A model generated the notes under the pieces. It ran no database searches. It was not told where the DNA came from and was given only the letters and a program-made list of their open reading frames with translations. Below, piece by piece: positions 7,871-16,486 of a stretch of DNA of 64,000 nt; the stretch's first letter is position 1; each line of letters starts with the position of its first letter. Source of the DNA: Fen-1058 sp964398185 (GTDB taxonomy: Bacteria > Chloroflexota > Anaerolineae > Fen-1058); contig CAYNML010000005.1 in assembly GCA_964398185.1 (NCBI GenBank), positions 1 through 64,000 of the forward strand. Direction: 5' to 3'. Both the position numbers and the translations under genes were made by a program.

Positions 7871-9604
7871 TTACCGGCACACCAGCGCCGGCACCCGCAC
7901 TTCGCGCAACAACGGATTGACCGCCGTGCCGCCGCGCATCGACTCGATCAATGGCGAATAGCTGTAGCTGCCCATCAGCAGCACGTCGCACGATCGATCC
8001 TGCACTGCCCGCAGAATCTGCTCCGGCCCGTTGCCGCTTGCCACGATGTAGTCTGCTGTCTGTTCGTGCATCTCCAGGTATTGACGCGCTTCAGCTTGCA
8101 CGGATCCGGCGACACGTCCCGGATCGATCACGGTGATCAAGGTCAAGCGCGTCTTCCACTGTTCGCCCAGATAGGCCGCTACGAACAACGCCTCTTTGGA
8201 TTTTGGACTGCCGTCGTAGGCCAGCAGCGCATGCCGGAAATTTGAGATGACACCCGGCACAGTCAGGATCGGGCGCGTGCAGTAGCGCATCCAGGCCATC
8301 ACCTCGGCGCTCAAGGCCTGCTTCGCCGGATCGAGGCCGATCACTACCAGATCGGTCAGGGCCGCCATGGCGCGCACCTTGTCGCTCACCGCGCCGACTT
8401 CCAGATTGAAGCTGCCCGGCACTTGCGCTGCTGCACAGCGCTGCTCAAATTCATGACGCAGTGTTTTGATCGCCAGGTTATCGAGATCGTCGGCAGTGGG
8501 GCTAATGTGCAAGCCGTGCACGTGCCCCCCTTCGCGCTGCGCGATGTTCAACGCCAGATCGACCACGGCCCAGCTGGGCGGCGCAGCACTGAGGGGAACC
8601 AGAATATCCGCAAAGAGCCGATCGCTGTAGCGCGCCACCGTCTTGGCCTTGCGCCATTGGCCGACCGGCGGACCGCTCTTGAAGCCCGAGGGGATCACGG
8701 CGCGCAACAAAGCACGCCCTGCGCGATCGAGCAGCGGGCGCGATCGGGCCGTAAACCGATCGGCCAGCGAGGCTGCCGCAGTCTCCGGCGAAATCAGCCA
8801 GCCCAGTTCATGCTGCAACAGCAAGCGATGCCCGGCAATCCACAAGTAGAAGTCGGTGGTGGTGCGGCCGGGAAAATCGCACAGCAAGCCCTGATCGTGA
8901 ATGGCCTCCGCGAGGGGCAGATAAGCCTCGTCGTGCCAGCGGCAGACCGCTTCAGCAAAATCGATCTCGCGCTCGTCGGCGGTCTCGCAAAAATAGCGAT
9001 GCACTTCAATGTGATCTTCCAGCTTGGTATATTGTCCCGGCACGCTCACGGCAAAATCGGTCGTGGGGCGCAGCCGATCGAGCTGCGTGTACTCGAGAAA
9101 GGCGGCTTGCTCGGCGTGGCGGATCAATGCTTCCCAGTCGTCGCTCGGCGCCAACGGCGCGCGGGTCTGCACTTCGGTCACGTGAGCGGCAATGAAGGCG
9201 ACGCCCAACTGGCGGGCGATGGACACGCGATGATGGCCGTCCTGCACAAAATACGCTGAGCCAATCTGATATACATCGATGGGCGGCAGTGCATCCAGCG
9301 AGTTCTGCTGCACGAAGGCCATGAGACTGGCCCAGCGCTGCTCGTCGCTGCCTTTGCGCGGCAGAAAGGTGCGCGTGAAATCGGTACAGCGCCCCACCGT
9401 GCCCACGATGGCCGACACGGGAATCTCGCGCACACCGCGCGCCGCGCGGCCCGTCTGCCGAAGTTTATTCAGCACATCGTCATAGGACAACAGCTCGACG
9501 GATCTGCCCGTGACGCGCGCCAGGACTTGTTGCAGCGCAGCGCGTTGATGGGCCTGGCGGAAATCGTTGATCGCCGATGATTTATCGAGTTCGAATGAGC
9601 TCAT
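7871..9604 (-). CDS. ParB-like domain fused to tandem universal stress (UspA) domains
   Basis: A 577-residue protein. Residues about 1-150 contain a ParB/sulfiredoxin-like segment with IPVSAIVGTVGRCTDFTRTF and DGHHRVSIARQLG. A helical middle region (about 170-320) contains WHDEAYLPLAEAI and is of unknown role. From about 330 there are two UspA-like units: DILVPLSAAPP to LTVPGV and HALLAYDGSPKSKEA to VRVPALVCR, the second with an ATP-loop-like GSYSYSPLIES. It is probably cytosolic and ligand-sensing. The ATG at 9604 is chosen because its ATGA overlaps the stop of the decayed upstream gene; a longer reading begins at 9631. Nothing in the sequence reveals the target. Confidence 0.75.
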   Translation of the reverse strand: MSSFELDKSSAINDFRQAHQRAALQQVLARVTGRSVELLSYDDVLNKLRQTGRAARGVREIPVSAIVGTVGRCTDFTRTFLPRKGSDEQRWASLMAFVQQNSLDALPPIDVYQIGSAYFVQDGHHRVSIARQLGVAFIAAHVTEVQTRAPLAPSDDWEALIRHAEQAAFLEYTQLDRLRPTTDFAVSVPGQYTKLEDHIEVHRYFCETADEREIDFAEAVCRWHDEAYLPLAEAIHDQGLLCDFPGRTTTDFYLWIAGHRLLLQHELGWLISPETAAASLADRFTARSRPLLDRAGRALLRAVIPSGFKSGPPVGQWRKAKTVARYSDRLFADILVPLSAAPPSWAVVDLALNIAQREGGHVHGLHISPTADDLDNLAIKTLRHEFEQRCAAAQVPGSFNLEVGAVSDKVRAMAALTDLVVIGLDPAKQALSAEVMAWMRYCTRPILTVPGVISNFRHALLAYDGSPKSKEALFVAAYLGEQWKTRLTLITVIDPGRVAGSVQAEARQYLEMHEQTADYIVASGNGPEQILRAVQDRSCDVLLMGSYSYSPLIESMRGGTAVNPLLREVRVPALVCR

Positions 9605-10011
9605 GTCTTTAGTTTGTATGCGGCATACCATCTGGCCAGCGCCGGCGGTTTGACACCCAGGAACCAGGCGGTAACCAGCGCCGCGCCGAGGTGGTCACGG
9701 GATAATTTCGGATCAACACACGGCGGCCATAACGCGGCAGCCGCCGCAGCAAGTCGATGTCTTCCATGAGCGGAATTTCGGCTCAGCCGCCCCTGGCTTC
9801 AAAGACGGCGCGCCGCACGAAGATGCCTTGATTGCCGTAACGGAAGATGAACCAGTTGAGGTTAGAACCCCAGGCGTTGAAACGCAGCAGCGGATGATCA
9901 ACATCGAAGACCGGGGTGAAGGTGCCGCCCGGCCCCGCGGCGCGTCGATCACGTGCGTGTATGGTCGGGCAATGTCCTGCGTCTCATCGTCGGAACGATG
10001 ACAGAAATCAC
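9601..10011 (-). pseudogene. Decayed family-2 glycosyltransferase (TIGR04283-like)
   Basis: Reading the minus strand from a GTG at 10011, fragments of one glycosyltransferase appear in different frames: VISVIVPTM at the start, then ARPYTHVIDAPRGRA, then FTPVFDVDHPLLRFNAWGS up to FEARGG followed by an in-frame TGA. After that come EIPLMEDIDLLRRLPRYGRR and finally VTAWFLGVKPPALARWY before a TGA at 9601. The order matches an intact GT2 enzyme, but the acceptor/HADT region between RGRA and FTP is missing. The whole is 411 bp, versus roughly 690 bp for the family. Both ends keep 4-bp overlaps with the flanking genes, showing it was once a working operon member. Confidence 0.85.
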
Positions 10012-11816
10012 CCCACCAGCTTCTCCAGCCGATCGACCATCTCGCCCAGCACTTCAAAGCCCGCCAGCACCGGCTCCGGCCTGGTCAGATCGACACCCGC
10101 GATCTTCAACGCATCCAGCGCATAGACGGAGTTGCCAGCCTTCAGGAACCGCACGTAATCCTCGGCGGCGTGCGGCGTCCCGGCCAGGATGCGCTGCGCC
10201 AGCGCATTGGCGGCCGAGATACCGGTGGCATATTGGTAGACGTAGTAATCGGCATACAGATGCCCGAAGGTCGCCCAGATAATACCGTGCCGCTCGTGAT
10301 CGATTGCCAGCTCGCCGCCAAAACCCTCGGCGAACAGATCGTCCATCAACTTCATCAGCGTGTCGGCGGTGACGCCTTCGCCGCGTTCGATACGCTGATG
10401 CACCTCCAACTCGAAGCGCGCCAGCGTGGGCATGATGAAGAAGTAGCGCAGGAAGTTCGCAAAGGCTTCTTCCAGCAGAGCAAGTTGGAACTGCGGATCG
10501 GAATGCGTCTTGAAGAGATGCGCCCGCACCATGGCCTGATGGAAGTTCGAGGCGACCTCGGCCACGAACAGCGAGTAGTTGCAGTAGATGGTCGGCTGAT
10601 TCTCGAACGTCAGGTACGTGTGCAGGGAATGGCCGAGCTCGTGCGTCAGCGTGCTGAGGCTGAACAGATCGTCGTGATAGCTCAGCAGGATGAAGGGATG
10701 CGTGCCCGGCGCGCCGGTCGAAAACGCTCCGCCCACCTTGCCTTGATTCGGATACACATCCACCCAGCGATCGTCCAGGCAGCCGCGCCGTAGCGCGCGC
10801 ACGTAGTCTTCGCCCAGCGGCGCCAGGCCCGCGCAGATCCACTCCACGCCCTGTTCGTAGGAGACCGTCGGGCGTTGTGTGGCGATCGGCGCCCAGATGT
10901 CGTAGTAGTGCAGTTGATCGACGCCCAGCGCCTTGCGCTTGATGGCCCAGTAGCGCTGCCACGTCGGCAGGTTGCGGCGGAACACATCGATCAAGTTGTG
11001 AAAGACTTCCACCGGAATGTTGTCTTCAAATAAGCTGGCCGCCAGCGTCGAGTCGTGCCGCCGCGCGCGCATCTTGAAGACGTTCTGCTTGATGGACGTG
11101 ACGAGGTTGTTGGCCAGGGTGTTCTTGTGCGCCAAGTATTCGTCGGTCAGGCTTTCAAACGCGGTGCGGCGCACTTCCCGATCGGGGCTGTGGATCAACC
11201 CGTCGTAGGTCGATTGCGACATGACCAGTTCTTCGCCCGTGCTCGATCGCGCCGGCTTGAATTGAAAATCGGCGTTGGTCAGCATGGATTCGTTCTGACT
11301 CACGCCCGAGAACGGATCGGCCAGCAGGCCCAGCAGCTCTTCCACCTCGCCCGAGCGGATGTGCGCCTGTTTGCGGAACAGGTCGTCGAAGTAGTGCGCG
11401 TACAACGCCAGGCGCGGTTCGCTGTTGGCCCAACCGCGCAGCTTCACCGCGCCGATGGCGATCAGCTCCGGCTCGACAAAGGCGAACGTCGCCAGCACCT
11501 GCCCGTACAGACTGCGCGCGCGGCCCGACATGGCGACGGCTTGCTGATCGTTGGAATCGACCGCGCTGGCCATGTCGGCGTAGACCATCAGCACCTGCGC
11601 GCGGCGCAGCGTCTCGTCGCGCGTCTGCAGGCACTCGTACAGCAGCGCGGCGCTGTCGGTCAGATGCCCCTGATATTTCTTGGCCGCCGAGGCCAGTCCG
11701 GCGTCGATCAGATTCCATTCGCGCTCCCAGGCTTCATCGGACGGAAAGACGCTGGGGGCATTCCACGTGTACTGCACCGGCAGTTCGTTGTGGCGCGGCA
11801 GAGTTGATTCGGCCAT
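10008..11816 (-). CDS. M3 family oligoendopeptidase (PepF-like)
   Basis: A 602-residue zinc metallopeptidase. The catalytic HExxH is visible in LTHELGHSLHTY, with the third ligand expected in ANFLRYFFIMPT/FEL-type downstream helices and the M3-typical YCNYSLFVAEVASNFHQAM. Members cleave short peptides in the cytosol during peptide recycling. The open frame extends to 11906, but AAGGAT before the ATG at 11816 (MAESTLPRHNEL) makes that the likely start. It lies 111 bp downstream of the phosphofructokinase gene and its stop overlaps the decayed glycosyltransferase. Confidence 0.92.
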   Translation of the reverse strand: MAESTLPRHNELPVQYTWNAPSVFPSDEAWEREWNLIDAGLASAAKKYQGHLTDSAALLYECLQTRDETLRRAQVLMVYADMASAVDSNDQQAVAMSGRARSLYGQVLATFAFVEPELIAIGAVKLRGWANSEPRLALYAHYFDDLFRKQAHIRSGEVEELLGLLADPFSGVSQNESMLTNADFQFKPARSSTGEELVMSQSTYDGLIHSPDREVRRTAFESLTDEYLAHKNTLANNLVTSIKQNVFKMRARRHDSTLAASLFEDNIPVEVFHNLIDVFRRNLPTWQRYWAIKRKALGVDQLHYYDIWAPIATQRPTVSYEQGVEWICAGLAPLGEDYVRALRRGCLDDRWVDVYPNQGKVGGAFSTGAPGTHPFILLSYHDDLFSLSTLTHELGHSLHTYLTFENQPTIYCNYSLFVAEVASNFHQAMVRAHLFKTHSDPQFQLALLEEAFANFLRYFFIMPTLARFELEVHQRIERGEGVTADTLMKLMDDLFAEGFGGELAIDHERHGIIWATFGHLYADYYVYQYATGISAANALAQRILAGTPHAAEDYVRFLKAGNSVYALDALKIAGVDLTRPEPVLAGFEVLGEMVDRLEKLVG

Positions 11817-11837
11817 CGGTGATCCTTTCAGAAGGCG

Positions 11838-11902
11838 CGCAGGCGGCGATTGTTCGCCTGCGACAGAAACCGGGCTTCGCTCAACTGAAACCCGGCTTCG
11901 CG
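11838..11902. repeat. Hairpin plus GAAACCCGGCTTC repeats
   Basis: An 8-bp stem (CGCAGGCG 11838-11845, CGCCTGCG 11855-11862) is followed by two near-identical words, GAAACCGGGCTTC and GAAACCCGGCTTC. It sits between the phosphofructokinase and oligopeptidase genes and belongs to the AAACCCGGTTTC repeat family. Confidence 0.55.
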
Positions 11903-11927
11903 TCACGTGTGAAATTGTGCAGCGCGT

Positions 11928-13133
11928 CTATCCTTCGCTGGTCATGATGAACAGCGGCGTCATCTCAAAGCTGTGATAGTACGGGCGGTAGCGATCGGTG
12001 TTGTAGAAGCGGTCGACCTTGACCAGCTTCTTGGTGCTGGTCACCACATCCAGCGGGATGTTGTCGTAGCGGCCATTCTTCAGCACCACCAGGCGGCCGT
12101 GAAGGCCGGAGATAATCAAGTCCAGCGCCAGATTGCCGTAGGCCATGGGCACGATGGAGTCGATCGCGTCCGGATCGCCGCCGCGCACCAGGTAGCCCAG
12201 CTTCTGGTTGATGATGTGGATTTCCTTGCCGTTGTTGTACTTGGCCGAGCGCTTCTGGATCTCCGACGAGATCAGATCGCCGATGCCGCCCAGCTTCATA
12301 TGGCCGTAAGCATCGGTGGCGCCGCTCTGGAAAACCATTTCGCCGCCTTCAAACATGGCGCCCTCGGAGGCGATGAGAATGGAGTATTTGCTGGGCGCGC
12401 GGTTGCGATCGTACACCAGCAGTTCGGTCAGCCGCTCGATGTCGAACTTGTGCTCGGGAATCACGCAGCGATTAGCCGCGCCCGCCATCGTCGGCAGCAT
12501 GGCCGTGAAACCGGCGTAACGCCCGAAGACTTCCAGCACCATCATGCGCTCGTGCGAACCGGCCGAGGTGCGCAGGCTGTTGACCATCTCGATGGTGCGC
12601 GTGACGCACGTGCTGAACCCGATGCAGTAATCGGTGCCGGGCACGTCGTTGTCCATGGTCTTGGGGATGGCGATGACTTTGACGCCCTGCTTGTACAGGT
12701 GCACGCCGTAGCTCAGTGTATCGTCGCCGCCGATCGGGATCAGATAATCGATGCCCAGCCAGTCGAGGTTCTTGATCACTTCCGGCGTGAGATCGTTGAC
12801 CTTCTCGGTATACACCTCCTGCAAATGCGGCGGCACCGAGTCTTTCTTGACCGTGCTGGGCCGCGTGCGCGAGGTGTGCAGAAAAGTACCGCCCGTGCGC
12901 CCGGCGCGATTGACCACTTCCTCCGTCAAGACCTGGAAGTTGTTGCTGTTGTCATAGTCCTTTTCGCGCACGATGTCGATGATGCCGCCCCAGCCGCGCC
13001 GCAGCCCGATGACCTGATAGCCCTCACGCAGCGCGCGCACCGTTACCGCGCGAATCGCCGGGTTGAGGCCGGGCACATCGCCGCCGCCTGTCAAGATGCC
13101 GATCACCTTCTTGCCAGTATTCACGTTTGCCAT
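11928..13133 (-). CDS. 6-phosphofructokinase, probably pyrophosphate-dependent
   Basis: A 401-residue PfkA-family enzyme phosphorylating fructose 6-phosphate in glycolysis. The nucleotide/phosphate loop reads ILTGGGDVPGLN, and the substrate site includes the catalytic segment PKTMDNDVPGTD. The phosphoryl-donor position reads GGDDT rather than the GGDGS of ATP enzymes, and Lys stands in PKT where ATP enzymes have Gly. Both are hallmarks of PPi-dependent or atypical enzymes, so PPi use is an inference from these two positions. The ATG at 13133 has GGAGGA seven bases upstream. Confidence 0.92.
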   Translation of the reverse strand: MANVNTGKKVIGILTGGGDVPGLNPAIRAVTVRALREGYQVIGLRRGWGGIIDIVREKDYDNSNNFQVLTEEVVNRAGRTGGTFLHTSRTRPSTVKKDSVPPHLQEVYTEKVNDLTPEVIKNLDWLGIDYLIPIGGDDTLSYGVHLYKQGVKVIAIPKTMDNDVPGTDYCIGFSTCVTRTIEMVNSLRTSAGSHERMMVLEVFGRYAGFTAMLPTMAGAANRCVIPEHKFDIERLTELLVYDRNRAPSKYSILIASEGAMFEGGEMVFQSGATDAYGHMKLGGIGDLISSEIQKRSAKYNNGKEIHIINQKLGYLVRGGDPDAIDSIVPMAYGNLALDLIISGLHGRLVVLKNGRYDNIPLDVVTSTKKLVKVDRFYNTDRYRPYYHSFEMTPLFIMTSEG

Positions 13134-13171
13134 GCTCAAATCCTCCGTGTCTGTTCATTGCTGCGCGCGCA

Positions 13172-13200
13172 TTACTGCGAAGGCAGCAAAAAGATGTCAA
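13172..13200 (-). promoter_or_regulatory. Candidate promoter for the phosphofructokinase gene
   Basis: On the minus strand a perfect TTGACA (complement of 13195-13200) is followed after 17 bp by CAGTAA (complement of 13172-13177), a weak -10 match. It lies in the 71-bp gap upstream of the start and could give this gene its own transcript inside the minus-strand run. Confidence 0.4.
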
Positions 13201-13204
13201 GGCG

Positions 13205-13918
13205 TTACGCCGCGTACAACGCTTGATACGCCGCCAGTGGGCGCAGGGCATCGAGATCGGCATCCTGTTTCGACCATTCGACGAGATCGGGCCGCAGCCG
13301 CAGCGCCTCGCCCAACACCGCAAGGGCCTGCTCGGCCTGACCGTTCAACGCATAGAAACACGCCTGATTATACCGCGCCAGGGCATATTGGTCGGGCCAG
13401 TCGGCCACGGCAGCGACACTGGCATCATACACGTGCAGCGCCCTGGGCAGATCGCCGTGCCGCCGGTAGTAGTCCGCGTAATGCAGCACCGGATGCTCCA
13501 GGCAGTTGCCGATGAGCTGCGCCGACAGCGTGCTGGTCTCTTTTTCCGAGAAGGGCAGCGGGCGGCTGAGATCATCGGCTGACGATGATTCGACCAAAGC
13601 CTTGAAATCGGCATACGCCCGATCGCCCTCGGCGGCGATGTCGGCCAGCGTGCGATCGCGGTTGGTGTCGTAAATCCGGCGGTTGATGGTGGGATAGTCG
13701 CTGAAGTCCGGGATCGGCTCGGCGTGCATTAACGCGGCGATGCGTGCCAGCGCGTTCAACTGCCACGCAATCACGTGCGCCAGTTCATCCTTGACCGACC
13801 AGTTCTCCCATGTGCCGGGCGCATTGCGCTGTGCTGGATCGAGATCGGCGATGAGCTGCTGCTGAAAGGAGCGGCCCAGATCGAGCAGCTGGATCAGTCG
13901 GGTCTTGAGATCAGCCAT
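13205..13918 (-). CDS. ClbS/DfsB-like (DinB superfamily) protein with C-terminal TPR-like region
   Basis: About 237 residues. The first 170 match the ClbS/DfsB four-helix DinB-like fold (PGTWENWSVKDELAHVIAWQ, FSDYPTINRRIYDTNRDRT, IGNCLEHPVLHYADYYRRHG). The His residues in helices 2 and 4 are typical metal-site candidates. The last 60 residues form helical repeats (YALARYNQACFYALNGQAEQ, ALAVLGEALRLRP) resembling a tetratricopeptide unit. The ATG at 13918 overlaps the PlsY stop by 8 bp, suggesting translational coupling. The function is unknown; ClbS relatives detoxify reactive electrophiles. Confidence 0.75.
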   Translation of the reverse strand: MADLKTRLIQLLDLGRSFQQQLIADLDPAQRNAPGTWENWSVKDELAHVIAWQLNALARIAALMHAEPIPDFSDYPTINRRIYDTNRDRTLADIAAEGDRAYADFKALVESSSADDLSRPLPFSEKETSTLSAQLIGNCLEHPVLHYADYYRRHGDLPRALHVYDASVAAVADWPDQYALARYNQACFYALNGQAEQALAVLGEALRLRPDLVEWSKQDADLDALRPLAAYQALYAA

Positions 13919-14669
13919 GCGACGCTCGTTTGAAGAGGCGGATGGGGGGCACACGCGGCTCGGTTCCGGCGCGCAGCCGATCGATGTTGGGGCGCAGCGC
14001 GTACAGCGTCAGCAGCAGCGCGCCCACCGCGTAGACCAGCAGCGGCCACGGATAACCAAAGAACAGCACCAGGATCAGGAACAACACGACGTTGCCAGAG
14101 TTGAGGATAATTGAAACCACCGAGGCGACACGGATGACGAACATGCCCAGCACAAAGATCGGCGCCACAAACAACAACGCGGGCGGCCAGAAGGCCGTGG
14201 CCGCACCCATGTTGGAGATGGTGCCCGCCCCGCCGCGAAACGCCAGAAAGATGGAAGCATTGTGTCCCAGCACGCCGCCCAACCCCGACAGGACCGGCGC
14301 CCAAATGTTGGGCAAGGTCAACGCCCCAAAGGCTACGGCGCACATCCCCTTGAGAAAATCGCCGACGATGGTGAGAAAGCCGCCCAGAAAGCCGCCCGCC
14401 CGATAGGCATTGGTGCCGCCGGTGCGGCCGCTGCCTTCTTCGCGCACATCACGTTCGGTGATGACGCCCACCGCCAGAAACCCAATCGGCAGCGAGCCGA
14501 TCAGATAGCCGCCTAACGCGGCGATGAGCAGACGCGCACCTTCTGGCAGCTGGCCGATGGCCGCAAACACATTGCGGCGCACGTCATTGTCAGTCAGAAT
14601 AAAGGCGAAAAAAAGGATCACGCCAACCCAACCGGCCAGGGCGCTGGCGCGATAGACTCTCCGCTTCAT
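13911..14669 (-). CDS. plsY: Glycerol-3-phosphate acyltransferase PlsY-like protein
   Basis: A 252-residue membrane protein with PlsY hallmarks: YLIGSLPIGFLAVGV (motif 1), DVREEGSGRTGGTNAYRAGG (motif 2) and GHNASIFLAFRGGAG (motif 3). PlsY transfers acyl groups from acyl-phosphate to glycerol 3-phosphate, the first step of phospholipid synthesis. Motif 3 normally reads GFKGGKG; here both lysine positions are replaced (FRGGAG), so activity or acyl specificity may differ. It has an extended N-terminus with an extra hydrophobic segment. It lies 37 bp after fabF in the same transcript, a lipid-synthesis context. Confidence 0.85.
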   Translation of the reverse strand: MKRRVYRASALAGWVGVILFFAFILTDNDVRRNVFAAIGQLPEGARLLIAALGGYLIGSLPIGFLAVGVITERDVREEGSGRTGGTNAYRAGGFLGGFLTIVGDFLKGMCAVAFGALTLPNIWAPVLSGLGGVLGHNASIFLAFRGGAGTISNMGAATAFWPPALLFVAPIFVLGMFVIRVASVVSIILNSGNVVLFLILVLFFGYPWPLLVYAVGALLLTLYALRPNIDRLRAGTEPRVPPIRLFKRASHG

Positions 14670-14706
14670 ACGTCTCCTCTGTACGAGATGGGGGTCACGG
14701 CTTTAC

Positions 14707-15963
14707 TCACTGGGCCAGCGCGCCGAGCACCAGGCAGGCATTCTGCCCGCCAAAGCCGAATGAGTTGTTCAACGCGTGGCGCACCTGGGCCGGGCGCGCC
14801 ACGGTGGGCACATAGTCTAGATCGCATTCGGGATCGGGTTCGGTGAGATTGATCGTCGGATGGATGATACCCGTCTCGATGGTCTTGCAGCAGATGATGG
14901 TCTCGAACGCGCCCGAGCCGCCGGACATGTGGCCCGTCATCGATTTGGCCGCATTGATCGGAATATCGTAGGCGCGCTCGCCCAGCGCCAGCTTGATGGC
15001 GCGCGTTTCGGCCACATCGCCCTGCACGGTGGCGGTGGCATGTGCGCTGATGAAGTCGATCTGATCGGCTGTCAACCCGGCGTCGGCCATGGCCCACTGC
15101 ATGGCGCGCGCCGAGGCGCGTCCTTCCGGATCGGGATGGCTGACGTGCGAAGTATCGGCCGAGGTGGCATAGCCCAGCACTTCCGCATAGATGCGCGCGC
15201 CGCGCCGCTGCGCGTGCTCCAACGTTTCCAGCACGACCACCGCCGCGCCTTCCGATCCGACGATGCCGTCGCGCGATTTATCGAAGGGGCGGCTGGCTTT
15301 CTCGGGTTCGTCGTTGTGTACGGAAAAACCGCCGATGACGCTCATGCTGGACATGGCCAACGGGCTGACTTGCGACTCGGTGCCGCCGGCCAACATCACG
15401 TCGGCGTGGCCGCGCCGCAGCACTTCGGTCGCTTCGCCAATGGCCTGCGTGCCGGAGGCGCAGGCCACGACCACCGTGCTCGAGTAACCCTTGGTATCGA
15501 AGTAGCAGCTGACGTGATGCGCCGCCATATTGGGCAGCAAGCGCACCATGTAAAACGGCGAGACCTTCATCGGCCCGCGCTCGACCAGCGTCCTGGCCGC
15601 GTCCTGCGATTCATCCATCGCCCCGCCAAAAGCTGTGCCCATCAGCACGCCCACGCGTTCGCGATCTTCGGCCGCCATGTCGAGCTGCGCCTCGCGCACA
15701 GCCTGCACCGCCGCCGCCAGGGCCAGCTGCGCAAAGCGCGGCATGCGGCGCGCCTCGCGCGCGGGGATGTAGTCTTCGGGCTTGAAGCCGACCACGCGTC
15801 CCGCCACCTGGCACGGAAAACCATTGTCGGCCGCTTCCTGCTGGAAGCGCGTGCCCGATCGCCCGTTGATCAGGCTGTCCCAACTGTCGGTCACATTTAA
15901 GCCGACCGGTGTCAGCGCCCCCAGGCCCGTAATGACCACTCGTGTTCGATGATTACGATTCAA
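14707..15963 (-). CDS. fabF: 3-oxoacyl-ACP synthase II (KAS II)
   Basis: A 418-residue thiolase-fold condensing enzyme elongating acyl-ACP with malonyl-ACP in fatty acid synthesis. The active-site cysteine lies in VVACASGTQAIGEA; the catalytic His residues are in SAHATAT (normally NAHGTST) and AAKSMTGHMSGGSG; the C-terminal FGFGGQNACLV is standard. The first His motif deviates in its neighbours but keeps the catalytic residue. The start overlaps the stop of the upstream JAMM gene by 4 bp (ATGA). Confidence 0.93.
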   Translation of the reverse strand: MNRNHRTRVVITGLGALTPVGLNVTDSWDSLINGRSGTRFQQEAADNGFPCQVAGRVVGFKPEDYIPAREARRMPRFAQLALAAAVQAVREAQLDMAAEDRERVGVLMGTAFGGAMDESQDAARTLVERGPMKVSPFYMVRLLPNMAAHHVSCYFDTKGYSSTVVVACASGTQAIGEATEVLRRGHADVMLAGGTESQVSPLAMSSMSVIGGFSVHNDEPEKASRPFDKSRDGIVGSEGAAVVVLETLEHAQRRGARIYAEVLGYATSADTSHVSHPDPEGRASARAMQWAMADAGLTADQIDFISAHATATVQGDVAETRAIKLALGERAYDIPINAAKSMTGHMSGGSGAFETIICCKTIETGIIHPTINLTEPDPECDLDYVPTVARPAQVRHALNNSFGFGGQNACLVLGALAQ

Positions 15964-16373
15964 GATTCTGCCTCAGCCAGGATGTCAATTTGCACTTCTG
16001 TGACCTGCCCCGCGACGATGCGAAATGCCCGCACCGACCGCGGCACTGTCTGCCATGATATAACCACGTAAATGGATTCTGGATACGCCGCCTCGGCAAT
16101 ATCGGTGGGCGACGGCACCGGCGGCCCCGCCGGGTGTGAATGATAGATGCCCAGCGGCTCAAAGTCGCAGCCGATCATGGCCTGCGCGAATTCCGGCCCG
16201 TCCATGCGATAGGCTGTCGGGCTGTGCAGCGCATTCGGCACCGGCCACACCCGATCGACCTGCCCATCCCGGCCGGACAACAAGCCGCACATCTCCTGTC
16301 CGGGATTGGACAGGACGTGCGCCAGCATCTCGGCGTAGAGCGCGCGGGGCAAGGTCAACGCAGCGGGCAGCAT
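15960..16373 (-). CDS. JAMM/MPN (Mov34-type) metallopeptidase
   Basis: A 137-residue MPN+ protein. The zinc-binding JAMM signature is complete: the Glu in EMCGLLSG, then YHSHPAGPPVPSPTD with the two His and the Asp. Bacterial members hydrolyse isopeptide or thioester-like C-terminal linkages, for example on ubiquitin-like sulfur carriers, but no such carrier is encoded nearby. The open frame allows an ATG at 16382, but that ATG overlaps the -10 box at 16381-16386. The start at 16373 fits a leaderless transcript. It is first in the minus-strand lipid operon. Confidence 0.85.
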   Translation of the reverse strand: MLPAALTLPRALYAEMLAHVLSNPGQEMCGLLSGRDGQVDRVWPVPNALHSPTAYRMDGPEFAQAMIGCDFEPLGIYHSHPAGPPVPSPTDIAEAAYPESIYVVISWQTVPRSVRAFRIVAGQVTEVQIDILAEAES

Positions 16374-16380
16374 AGCCCAC

Positions 16381-16410
16381 ATTATACCGCCGCTGGGCGA
16401 GTTGGTTCAA
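16381..16410 (-). promoter_or_regulatory. Promoter of the JAMM-fabF-plsY operon (leaderless)
   Basis: On the minus strand TTGAAC (complement of 16405-16410), an 18-bp spacer and a perfect TATAAT (complement of 16381-16386) precede the ATG at 16373 by 7 bases. The transcript should start at or next to the start codon. Confidence 0.7.
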
Positions 16411-16457
16411 GGTGCTGATGTGTGGTGGATCGATCGGGCGGGAGGCAGGGGCGCCCC

Positions 16458-16486
16458 TTGACAAACTGGGCGCTACCGCTTAAAAT
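16458..16486 (+). promoter_or_regulatory. Promoter of the dtxR-feo operon
   Basis: A perfect TTGACA (16458-16463), a 17-bp spacer and TAAAAT (16481-16486) lie 38 bp upstream of the DtxR start. The -10 box is partly inside the palindrome at 16482-16505. Confidence 0.85.

Noticed and set aside
9713..10057. 114-codon minus-strand frame starting inside the oligopeptidase gene
   Set aside because: Only part of it (PYTHVIDAPRGRA) is glycosyltransferase sequence; the rest is out of frame, so it is a piece of the pseudogene.
11973..13226. 417-codon frame opposite phosphofructokinase
   Set aside because: Shadow of a strongly conserved enzyme gene.
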